In this document: positions 1 through 6,398 of the stretch, piece by piece
How positions within the stretch are numbered: the first letter of the stretch is position 1
Layout of the letters: each line of letters begins with the position of its first letter
Assembly (NCBI GenBank): GCA_034678405.1
Contig: JAXDBW010000046.1
Location: 1 to 57,496 of the forward strand
DNA length: 57,496 bases
Source: JAXDBW01 sp034678405
Lineage (GTDB): Bacteria > Patescibacteriota > Patescibacteriia > UBA10025 > JAHIVO01
Direction of reading: 5' to 3'
Notes under the pieces: model-generated
Databases searched by the model: none
The model's input: the letters and a program-made list of their open reading frames with translations, nothing else
What the model was told of the DNA's origin: nothing
Translations under genes and position numbers: made by a program

Positions 1-947
1 GATCTAAAAGAAGTTTAAGTATTCAAAACAGTAAGTTTATCGGATTGCTTCAGAATAGATTTTATATTGGGGAAGTATGTTGGCGTGGCATAAAATCGAC
101 AGGAAAACATACACCTCTTATTGATAAACGAACTTTTGAAGCCGTGCAATCCATAATGGCTGATCATAACCGCCACGCTAATCGGAGCCGCAAGCATAGT
201 TATTTATTAAGTGGATTTATTTTTTGTGCGATATGCGGCCATCGCTTTACTGGGGAGAGTCACCTAGAGAAAAACGCTCGGTATTACCGCTGTACAAAGA
301 GAATTGGCCATAAAGATAGATATACGAAAATGGATGATCTTGAGAACTCGGTGCAAGAAAAGTTCAGGGACCTCCAGTTCTCACAAAAGTTTGTCGGGAT
401 GATTATTCAACGAGTAAAATATCGGTTTAACGAGAAAAGGGAGGAGATAGAAAAAAGCAGGAAAACAATATTTAACCAGATGCGAGGAATAGAGCAAAAA
501 AGGGACGTGGCCGAGCAAAAACTTTTTCAAGGTGTGATTTCTGACGAAGACTTTGAAAGGAATAAAAGTAAGTTCAAGTCGCAACTTGAAGCACTTCAAG
601 ATCAGGTTGACGGACTGGAAAAGGTCAGGGAGTTGAAAATCAACGAGGTACAGGAGGTACTCAAATTATGCCGAGATATTCACAAGGCATATACGGAAGC
701 GCACCCGATCCTTAAAAAGCATTACTTAGGTCTTTTCTGGGAGCGTTTTGAGGTTAAAAATTCAGAGATAGTAAAGGCAGTCCCATCGAGGATTTTCAAG
801 GCGATACAGGATGACTTAATAGATTCCCAGATAGCACACAAGCCCGTCCTTGTGAGACGAGCTTCTGTGCTTCGGGGTGACTGTCACCCCATCCAGCCTA
901 CATTCGAACCAGCTAAGGTTCAAATAAGGACCGAATGGGGTGGCTAG
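1..947 (+). CDS. Large serine recombinase, C-terminal part (5' end outside window)
   Basis: The reading frame is open from the left edge, so the catalytic serine resolvase domain lies outside the window. What is visible is the recombinase domain typical of large serine integrases (FIGLLQNRFYIGEV, then KHTPLIDKRTFEAVQ), a zinc beta-ribbon (CAIC, later YYRCTKR) and a long coiled coil rich in Lys/Glu/Gln at about residues 120-210. This family catalyses site-specific integration and excision of phages and integrative elements. The TTG at 45 is only the first in-window start and is not the real one. The last codons and the TAG stop lie inside the oppositely oriented tRNA-His gene, so the recombinase sits at the edge of an element abutting a tRNA 3' end. 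Confidence 0.85.
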   Translation, partial: SKRSLSIQNSKFIGLLQNRFYIGEVCWRGIKSTGKHTPLIDKRTFEAVQSIMADHNRHANRSRKHSYLLSGFIFCAICGHRFTGESHLEKNARYYRCTKRIGHKDRYTKMDDLENSVQEKFRDLQFSQKFVGMIIQRVKYRFNEKREEIEKSRKTIFNQMRGIEQKRDVAEQKLFQGVISDEDFERNKSKFKSQLEALQDQVDGLEKVRELKINEVQEVLKLCRDIHKAYTEAHPILKKHYLGLFWERFEVKNSEIVKAVPSRIFKAIQDDLIDSQIAHKPVLVRRASVLRGDCHPIQPTFEPAKVQIRTEWGG

Positions 948-1011
948 AGGGATTCGAACCCTCGTCCTCGGTGCCACAGACCGATGCACTAACCACTGTG
1001 CTATAGCCACC
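936..1011 (-). tRNA. tRNA-His(GTG)
   Basis: Cloverleaf read on the minus strand: acceptor GGTGGCT pairs with AGCCACC, anticodon stem TCGGT/ACCGA encloses loop CTGTGGC, giving anticodon GTG. The extra 5' G (G-1) opposite C73 is the histidine identity element. The 3' CCA is encoded at 936-938. The 3' end overlaps the stop codon of the convergent recombinase gene. Its 5' end directly touches structured element A. Confidence 0.95.
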
Positions 1012-1105
1012 ACGTCCAAACGGTGCTGCCGGTTTCGCGTCCCCGCTTTTGCGGGGTCACTACACCTTTGCACGCGTTTCTCCTTTTCCTCGCACATCCG
1101 TGCTC
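1012..1105 (-). ncRNA. tRNA-leader structured element, copy A
   Basis: Lies on the minus strand between tRNA-Leu(GAG) and tRNA-His and ends exactly at the tRNA-His 5' end. In 5'-3' order: a small hairpin (GCAC/GTGC), the conserved run GAGGAAAAGGAGAAA, a stem strand AAACG-GTGC pairing with GCAC-CGTTT, an inner helix GGT/ACC, a GTA/GAA internal loop, GTG/CGC, then a CCCCGC-AAAA-GCGGGG hairpin, closing with TTTGGACGT. Copies B, C and D share the core while their stems change in a compensatory way. Upstream sequence to about 1147 (CGCATCAGG...) is also shared with copy C. Function unknown; inferred to be part of the pre-tRNA transcript. Confidence 0.55.
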
Positions 1106-1107
1106 CC

Positions 1108-1133
1108 CTTCGACTTCGCTCAGGGTGCGCGCC
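1108..1133. repeat. Short hairpin repeat next to element A
   Basis: The segment CCCTTCGACTTCGCTCAGGG forms a perfect-armed hairpin. It is the same hairpin commonly seen dispersed in metagenomic bacterial genomes (from memory, not searched). It occurs once here, in the spacer between tRNA-Leu(GAG) and element A. Confidence 0.4.
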
Positions 1134-1161
1134 TGATGCGCTCGGGATTGTATAAACATCG

Positions 1162-1247
1162 TGGTGCCCAGGGCGGGACTTGAACCCGCACCCGCTTACG
1201 CGGCTAGCCCCTCAAGCTAGTGTGTATGCCAATTCCACCACCTGGGC
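1162..1247 (-). tRNA. tRNA-Leu(GAG)
   Basis: Type II tRNA with a long variable arm. Acceptor GCCCAGG/CCTGGGC, anticodon stem CTAGC/GCTAG enclosing TTGAGGG, so anticodon GAG. Discriminator A followed by an encoded CCA (1162-1164). It lies 143 nt downstream of rplS and upstream of element A and tRNA-His on the same strand, so the two tRNAs are probably cotranscribed. Confidence 0.95.
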
Positions 1248-1268
1248 CTATTGTGGAGGGAAAACCCG

Positions 1269-1288
1269 GGAAGGGGTTTTCCCCTTCC
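1269..1288 (-). terminator. GC-rich hairpin downstream of rplS
   Basis: A perfect inverted repeat, GGAAGGGG-TTTT-CCCCTTCC, sits about 100 nt after the rplS stop and 20 nt before tRNA-Leu. There is no clean U-tract after it on the minus strand, so it may be a processing or stabilising hairpin rather than a true terminator. Confidence 0.35.
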
Positions 1289-1324
1289 GATACCCCCCTT
1301 TCCATGGAGCCTCGCCGCCCGACA

Positions 1325-1360
1325 TGTCATGCCAGAGGTAGATCCGCCTTTGGCGGAAAG
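1325..1360. repeat. REP-like double-hairpin repeat, copy 1
   Basis: Contains GCCAGAGGTAGATCCGCC followed by TTTGGCGGAAA. The second half is a perfect hairpin TCCGCC/GGCGGA. The same unit, with the first hairpin intact (TCAGCC/GGCTGA), recurs at 57097-57133 and in degenerate form at 55793-55850. All three copies are intergenic and near tRNAs. This copy has a degraded first hairpin. Confidence 0.6.
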
Positions 1361-1390
1361 TCGATGCGTCTCGGCACTATTCTCTATTTG

Positions 1391-1732
1391 CTACGCGGCG
1401 CGCTCTTTGAGTTTCTTCTTGTAACTGCGGAGGTAGTTGAGTTTTGCGCGGCGTACTTTGGCTTTGCGTATGACTTCGATCTTCGTAACGGTCGGCAGAT
1501 GGAGGGGGAAGATTTTTTCGACCCCAATACCCTCAGCGATCTTGCGAACCGTAATAGTCGCGTTGAGGCCGTTGCCGCCCGTTCGGGCGATTACCATACC
1601 CTCAAACTTCTGGGTCCGCTCTTTGTCGCCTTCTTTAATCTTTTGGTAGACGGCGACGGTATAGCCAGGCCGAATCTCCGGAAGATCCTGCTTCAGCGCG
1701 TCTTTATTGAGTTCGGCTACTGTCTTTTTCAT
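1391..1732 (-). CDS. rplS: 50S ribosomal protein L19
   Basis: The 113-aa product matches L19 along its whole length: the SH3-like core with RPGYTVAVYQKI, KFEGMVIARTGG, TITVRKIAEGIGVEKIFPLH, and the basic C-terminus KVRRAKLNYLRSYKKKLKERAA. L19 sits at the 30S-50S interface of the large subunit. The length is normal for the family. A good promoter (1771-1799, minus) lies in the tail of the upstream rluD gene, so rplS can be expressed independently of it. The gene is followed on the same strand by a GC-rich hairpin and tRNA-Leu(GAG). Confidence 0.97.
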   Translation of the reverse strand: MKKTVAELNKDALKQDLPEIRPGYTVAVYQKIKEGDKERTQKFEGMVIARTGGNGLNATITVRKIAEGIGVEKIFPLHLPTVTKIEVIRKAKVRRAKLNYLRSYKKKLKERAA

Positions 1733-1770
1733 ACAAAAAACTACGGAATTTATGAATTTAAGTATTACCC

Positions 1771-1799
1771 AGCATACCGATATTACCGGAGCCTGTCAA
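1771..1799 (-). promoter_or_regulatory. Predicted promoter for rplS
   Basis: On the minus strand, TTGACA (1794-1799) and TATGCT (1771-1776) are separated by 17 bp. It overlaps the last codons of rluD. Confidence 0.6.
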
Positions 1800-2724
1800 G
1801 AATTCTCCGAAGATCAGCTGGGAGCGGTATTTCATAGCGCTGCTGCTGGCCGTGGAGGTCGGTAAACGCCAGGTGATAGGCATGCAGGAAGATGCGGCCG
1901 GGCTTGAGTTTACTGATAAGTTTCTTTGGCCGGTAGACCGGATCACCCACGATGGGGAGACCGTAGGCATTGAGGTGGACACGGATTTGATGAGTACGTC
2001 CGGTATGGGGCCGGACCTGGAGGAGGGTGTATTTCTGATAGCGCGTGATTACCTCGAATTCGGTGGCTGCCTCTTTGCCACGATTTTTCTCCTGGACGGG
2101 CACGGCCGCCATTTTGTGCCCGGTAGTGGTACTGCGATCAATGTTGAAGTTGATAGTGTCGTGGGTTTTTTCTGGCGCCCCCTCGACCAGCGCGTAATAC
2201 CATTTTTCGACGTCGCGTGATTTGAATTGCGACTTCAAATACTCAAACATATCTTGTGTCTTCGCAATGACGAGTAGACCAGAGACTTCTTTGTCTATGC
2301 GATGGACGATGCCGGGCCGGATCGGGGCTTCACTGATTTTTTTGACCGAGGGATATCTCGATACTACGAAATCAACCACAGTTGCTCCGTGCTCCCCGGG
2401 CGCGTCATGGACGATGACTCCCGCTGGTTTGTTGATCACGAGATAATCATCGGTGTCAGCTATGATAGGGATGTCTGGAATGGTCGGGGTGGTCCGGGTG
2501 AACAGTTTTTTTATTTTCTTCGTGACCGGTTCGTCCGTCCGGACGATGATAGCGTCTCCCGTTTTGAGAAACTGATGCACTGATGGCTGTCGACCATTCA
2601 CCGTGACGTCGCCTCGTTTGATGCGCTTCTGGAGTTGGGAGCGCGTGATATCAGGTAATTGAGCGCCGAGGTATTTATCCAGCCGGTGGCCGGCATCGTG
2701 ATCGGCGATGGTAAATTTGGTCAT
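1783..2724 (-). CDS. rluD: RluA/RluD-family 23S rRNA pseudouridine synthase
   Basis: A 313-aa protein with an N-terminal S4 RNA-binding domain (residues about 1-65) and a catalytic RluA domain. The signature HRIDKEVSGLLVIAKT (about residues 140-155) contains the catalytic aspartate. INKPAGVIVH and RPHTGRTHQIRVHL are the other conserved blocks. Family members isomerise uridines in 23S rRNA helix 69 (RluD) or other sites, so the exact target is inferred. The start overlaps the stop of the CCA-adding enzyme by 4 bp (ATGA), indicating translational coupling of two RNA-maturation genes. Confidence 0.9.
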   Translation of the reverse strand: MTKFTIADHDAGHRLDKYLGAQLPDITRSQLQKRIKRGDVTVNGRQPSVHQFLKTGDAIIVRTDEPVTKKIKKLFTRTTPTIPDIPIIADTDDYLVINKPAGVIVHDAPGEHGATVVDFVVSRYPSVKKISEAPIRPGIVHRIDKEVSGLLVIAKTQDMFEYLKSQFKSRDVEKWYYALVEGAPEKTHDTINFNIDRSTTTGHKMAAVPVQEKNRGKEAATEFEVITRYQKYTLLQVRPHTGRTHQIRVHLNAYGLPIVGDPVYRPKKLISKLKPGRIFLHAYHLAFTDLHGQQQRYEIPLPADLRRILDRLR

Positions 2725-4169
2725 GCCATATTCTTTAAGAGTTTTTGTGCCTCCGTCTTCGTTGTAATACGTCCGCGGAGCTGCGCTTCCCGGAGTTTTT
2801 CTTTGTACCTGCCGACGCGCGGCCCGGGTTTGATCTGGCGTATACGCATAATCTCATTTCCGGAGAGGAGCGGTGGCGGGAGTGCCGTGCCGCGCTTCGG
2901 TTTCATGGCCACGATTTGTTTCTCGAGCGCACGAAAGTCAGCAGTCGCGGGCTTCTTGGTTTTTTGGATGATAGTCGCGAGGATGTCAGCATAGGAGAGC
3001 ATCAGCAGTTCGGTCCCCGGATTGTCTGAGTAGAAATATTTTTCGATCGTGGTACGTTTCATGGGGGATGATTTGCTACTGGCGACGATCATATGTTTGC
3101 GGATGAGCCATACGACATGATCAGTATTCATCCCGGCGCTCGAGAGTCGCAGCCGATCCATGATGTCTGCGGCCAAGTCCGCTCCTACGACATCGTGGTT
3201 ATTGAATCGGAGACGGTCTGCGCGGGTCAGGGTGGCCGGTTTGCCGATATCGTGCCACAGCAGCGCAAAAACCAGCTCGGGCGTTAGCGACTGACCAGCA
3301 AATTTTTTCTCAAATGAAGGGGAGTACAGTTTTTCCAGACAGAGGCGGGTGTGCGTCCAGACATCACCCTCGGCATGGAAGGCGCGAGGCTGAGGACACT
3401 TTTTCATAGCGAGCATTTCCGGCATTAGGTGTCTGGTGATACCTAGCTCATCGGTGAGATCGAATGCGCGAACCGGGTGGGCCATAAAAGCTTTAGTTAG
3501 CTCGCTAGCAATAATTTCCCGCGGCACGGTATACTCTCCTCGCACTTCATCACTGATATGCCGCATCTGGGAGATGAGCGCTTTTTTGGTTAGTGGCTCA
3601 ATGCCAAACCCGAGCTGACAGCTAAACCGCATCGCCCGGAGCATGCGTGAGTAGTCCTCCTGGAAACGGGTGGTCGGAGCACCGACGGTACGGATCACTC
3701 CTTTCTCTAAATCAGACTGCCCATTCCATTCGTCAATAAACTCGCCGGTAGTCACGTTGTATGCGAGGGCATTGATCGTGAAGTCGCGCCGGGAGAGATC
3801 GTCGGCGATGGGTAGGCGAGCGTTGGATTGAACCTGGACATCACGGTAGCCGCCAGTCCCCCAGGCGTGCTCCGTCCGAGGCAGCGCGATGTCGATAGGC
3901 TGAGTGAGCTTCGTCTTGGCGGGGATGAATTTCAACACGCCAAACCGACGTCCGACCAGATCCACCTGGCCGCGTTTCCCAAGCCACCCCTGGAGCTTGG
4001 CCAATGATACATTGCGTATGACAAAATCATAGTCTTTTGACCGACGTCCGAGCAGCGTATCGCGGACGATGCCGCCGACCAGGTAGATGTCGGCTGCGGG
4101 AAATGCGCGTTGCAGGGAGAAGAGGAACCTAAGCTCATTTCGTTTAATAATAGTGGAGAGTATTTGCAT
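2721..4169 (-). CDS. cca: CCA-adding tRNA nucleotidyltransferase (poly(A) polymerase family, HD domain)
   Basis: Class II nucleotidyltransferase. The N-terminal head carries YLVGGIVRDTLLG and the DYDFV metal-binding motif, followed by RDFTINALAYN and RMLRAMRFSCQLGF. An HD domain follows (ALLWHDIGKPATLT, about residue 280). The enzyme adds or repairs the 3' CCA of tRNAs. It is needed here because at least four tRNA genes in this window (Lys, Arg, Pro, Phe) do not encode CCA. I prefer the ATG at 4169, which has AGGTAG just upstream, over an in-frame TTG at 4208. That gives 482 aa. It overlaps rluD by 4 bp. Confidence 0.92.
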   Translation of the reverse strand: MQILSTIIKRNELRFLFSLQRAFPAADIYLVGGIVRDTLLGRRSKDYDFVIRNVSLAKLQGWLGKRGQVDLVGRRFGVLKFIPAKTKLTQPIDIALPRTEHAWGTGGYRDVQVQSNARLPIADDLSRRDFTINALAYNVTTGEFIDEWNGQSDLEKGVIRTVGAPTTRFQEDYSRMLRAMRFSCQLGFGIEPLTKKALISQMRHISDEVRGEYTVPREIIASELTKAFMAHPVRAFDLTDELGITRHLMPEMLAMKKCPQPRAFHAEGDVWTHTRLCLEKLYSPSFEKKFAGQSLTPELVFALLWHDIGKPATLTRADRLRFNNHDVVGADLAADIMDRLRLSSAGMNTDHVVWLIRKHMIVASSKSSPMKRTTIEKYFYSDNPGTELLMLSYADILATIIQKTKKPATADFRALEKQIVAMKPKRGTALPPPLLSGNEIMRIRQIKPGPRVGRYKEKLREAQLRGRITTKTEAQKLLKNMA

Positions 4170-4201
4170 ATCTACCTGTACGGTACCGTATCCGTGGCTC
4201 C

Positions 4202-4231
4202 TTGACAATCATTGGGCGTGATTGGTAGATT
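4202..4231 (+). promoter_or_regulatory. Predicted promoter for the 504-aa gene
   Basis: TTGACA (4202-4207) is followed after 18 bp by TAGATT. It lies in the divergent intergenic region shared with cca. The -10 match is only fair. Confidence 0.45.
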
Positions 4232-4287
4232 GCACTATTACACAGAACGTTGAAAACAAATATATAGACATACAGAGAGGAGATCTG

Positions 4288-5802
4288 ATGGCGCAAAAAC
4301 AAGGCGTTTCAGGAAATAATGTGGCAATGCCCAATCTCACAAGCTGGATCCGGCAAGTCATGGATAAAGGTTCAGAGAAGCGGGCACGGAAGATTGCCAA
4401 CTACGTTTGCAATACACCATTGGCTGAGCGAGATCAGGCGATGGATCGGGTGCTACATGAGTTAGCTCGGAATCGGGCAGCGTTTCTCAATCACGGATGG
4501 CAGGAAGGACTGCAACTCATCACCCGGTATTTAGCAGACTGTTCGCTAGAGCTGCGGGACTATACCTTTCTCAATGCCATTTACTCATCTCAGGTTGCGA
4601 CCCGTCCCACTCCGAAGCAGTACACCTGCCTGGAGCTCGTAATGTGCTATTTTCGGTACATCGCGGCAGATGATGAGCGAACCCGAGCGTTTTGTCGGGT
4701 GATGTTTACTGATCTAGCTGAACAGCTGGCTCCAGCCCTGTCCGACGGTTCCGTCGGGCTCCGGCGCTGGCTCGGTGATCATACGCCGCTCATGGTGTCG
4801 ATTATCTGGGAGTCAGTATACTGTCCTGCCCATCAGGACAGTCCTAGCAAACAGTGGTTTGTCAATTTGGTCCGGATGTACGCCGAAACCAAAGATGCCG
4901 AATTGCTCGACTGGTTGGAGACAGTCTATATACTCCTGACCGTGCGGCATGCAGATGTGCGGGTTTTTGATCAAGCGCATCTGGAGATGTTCCTTCGCAA
5001 CGCCGGGATTAGTATGACCCAGTACCTGACCGGTACGTTTGATCCGACAATGCCGATCATTGTGTTGCCGATTGGTATGACGGATGCATTTGAAGCGTTT
5101 CTCCAGGGCATGGATCGTCGCAATGGCGAAGTCAGTGAGACGGCCCGCGAATGGAGTCGCTGGTTTATGTACTACGCTCCCCGGATGGCCACTGATCAGG
5201 CGGCCATGCGCGATGCTGTGACGACACAGCCGAATCGTTTGGTTCGTCCGGACGGGCAGGACTGCGTCGATGTATCGCAGTTGACAGTATTCCGCGATCT
5301 GGGAATCCGGCATATCCGATTTTATCCCAATGGGAGTCCGTGGCCAGAAATGGGTGTGCAGTTTGAGATTTGTCCGTATGGCTGTCTCACAACTACGGTC
5401 GCCGGTGCACTGACCGCCACCGGGCTCAGTGTTCCTGACGCGCTCTTTGAGCAGTGTTACCCTGAGGATCGTCCGCATCGTCGGCGTATCCTCGAATACA
5501 TCGTCTGGGATAGCCTCTATCGGCTAGTCGTCAACTGTGAGAACCACAGTGGTGAGCATGTGCCCGCGCGCAGCGGTAATGGTCATACCCGCCAATGGAA
5601 TGGGTATGCTCCGCACTGGGTAACCCTGCCGGACGGCAAGCACGCCAGCCACGCTGCGATTGATCGTTGTCTGCAGCTTTTTCAGTTTCAACCGCCGGCT
5701 GGCAAAACCTTTAACCGTGGGTGCGCGCCAGAAGCAGATGGGCAGACCGTCGAGGTTCGTCCGCGACTGGTGTTTACTGATGCCCTTCTCTCTGGAGGAT
5801 AA
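4288..5802 (+). CDS. Conserved-looking hypothetical protein, 504 aa
   Basis: I do not recognise this family. The ATG at 4288 is chosen because GAGAGGAGA lies 5 nt upstream; an earlier in-frame start at 4222 lacks one. The protein is soluble, with no signal peptide or membrane helix. It is helical in its first half (KRARKIANYVCNTPLAERDQ, many Trp/Tyr/Leu). A more mixed C-terminal half contains ICPYGCLTTTVAGALTATGL, a His-rich stretch (ENHSGEHVPARSGNGHTRQW) and HASHAAIDRCLQLFQF. Codon use resembles its neighbours. It is a single-gene unit between its own promoter and a strong terminator (5827-5859). No catalytic motif can be named safely. Confidence 0.75.
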   Translation: MAQKQGVSGNNVAMPNLTSWIRQVMDKGSEKRARKIANYVCNTPLAERDQAMDRVLHELARNRAAFLNHGWQEGLQLITRYLADCSLELRDYTFLNAIYSSQVATRPTPKQYTCLELVMCYFRYIAADDERTRAFCRVMFTDLAEQLAPALSDGSVGLRRWLGDHTPLMVSIIWESVYCPAHQDSPSKQWFVNLVRMYAETKDAELLDWLETVYILLTVRHADVRVFDQAHLEMFLRNAGISMTQYLTGTFDPTMPIIVLPIGMTDAFEAFLQGMDRRNGEVSETAREWSRWFMYYAPRMATDQAAMRDAVTTQPNRLVRPDGQDCVDVSQLTVFRDLGIRHIRFYPNGSPWPEMGVQFEICPYGCLTTTVAGALTATGLSVPDALFEQCYPEDRPHRRRILEYIVWDSLYRLVVNCENHSGEHVPARSGNGHTRQWNGYAPHWVTLPDGKHASHAAIDRCLQLFQFQPPAGKTFNRGCAPEADGQTVEVRPRLVFTDALLSGG

Positions 5803-5826
5803 TAACACACACATTGTACGTATGCG

Positions 5827-5859
5827 CCACCGGGTTTATCATAAGCTCGGTGGTTTTTT
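5827..5859 (+). terminator. Rho-independent terminator
   Basis: CCACCG ... CGGTGG stem followed by six T residues, 25 nt after the stop of the 504-aa gene. Confidence 0.85.
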
Positions 5860-5868
5860 ATTTGAGAT

Positions 5869-5896
5869 TTGACGCGGCATACGCCTGTGCTATCAT
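5869..5896 (+). promoter_or_regulatory. Predicted promoter for the RRM gene
   Basis: TTGACG (5869-5874), 16-bp spacer, TATCAT (5891-5896). The predicted start lies near 5903, leaving a leader of about 86 nt. Confidence 0.65.
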
Positions 5897-5913
5897 GAGA
5901 GTACATCTTTTTC

Positions 5914-5953
5914 GTAGGAGTAACTCAGTTTCTGAGCATAAAGGTCTTCCTAC
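5914..5953 (+). promoter_or_regulatory. Structured 5' leader of the RRM gene
   Basis: The leader can fold as an outer stem GTAGGA/TCCTAC (5914-5919 with 5948-5953) around an inner hairpin CTCAG-TTT-CTGAG (5924-5936). No Shine-Dalgarno sequence precedes the ATG at 5989, so control by leader structure is plausible. Temperature or self-binding control is inference only. Confidence 0.4.
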
Positions 5954-5988
5954 AACGAGATCGATCTTATTAAGCCTAAGTACGTTCC

Positions 5989-6270
5989 ATGGCAAAGAAA
6001 CTCTTTGTAGGGAGTCTTTCCTATGACGTCAGTGACGATCAGCTGGGTGAATTTTTTGCCCAGGCTGGTACTGTCGAGTCAGCGCGGGTCATCAACGACC
6101 GCATGACCGGCCGCTCACGCGGTTTCGGATTCGTCGAAATGTCGACGGATGACGAGGCAAAAAATGCCATTGACTCACTGAATGGGAAGGAACTAGCCGG
6201 CCGTCCGATCGTGGTAAATGAAGCCCGACCGCAGACGGACCGCCCCCGCGGTAATTTCAACGACCGCTAA
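5989..6270 (+). CDS. RRM-domain RNA-binding protein
   Basis: A 93-aa protein consisting of one RNA recognition motif. RNP2 is KLFVGSLSY (residues 4-12) and RNP1 is RSRGFGFVEM (about 43-52), followed by a short RPRGNFNDR tail. Single-RRM proteins of this type bind single-stranded RNA. In cyanobacteria and other bacteria the family is often cold-responsive. The gene has its own promoter, an unusually long hairpin-rich leader and its own terminator, so it is a monocistron. The start is fixed by family alignment at MAKKLFVG. Confidence 0.93.
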   Translation: MAKKLFVGSLSYDVSDDQLGEFFAQAGTVESARVINDRMTGRSRGFGFVEMSTDDEAKNAIDSLNGKELAGRPIVVNEARPQTDRPRGNFNDR

Positions 6271-6291
6271 CTCTCGCAATTCGAATTGAAT

Positions 6292-6327
6292 ACAAAACCC
6301 GTTTCCAAAACTAGAAGCGGGTTTTGT
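6292..6327 (+). terminator. Rho-independent terminator (36-bp copy 1)
   Basis: ACAAAACCCG ... CGGGTTTTGT hairpin with inner TTTC/GAAG pairing and a T-run, directly after the RRM gene. An identical 36-bp sequence stands at 10908-10943 after the pseudopilin operon. Confidence 0.85.
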
Positions 6328-6398
6328 AGTCGCAGGGTTTATGGGCGCGCCGCTCACATGGTATACTACTGATACTGATAATCATTTGTGTGTGTGCC

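Noticed and set aside
1012..1105. Element A as a hammerhead ribozyme
   Set aside because: CGAAAC follows a hairpin as in hammerheads, but the CUGAUGA core is missing; the opposite side reads GGTGTAG, better explained by a GNA/GAA internal loop.
1220..1837. 205-aa ORF on the plus strand covering rplS
   Set aside because: It reads the complement of tRNA-Leu and rplS; rplS is certain, so this is not a gene.
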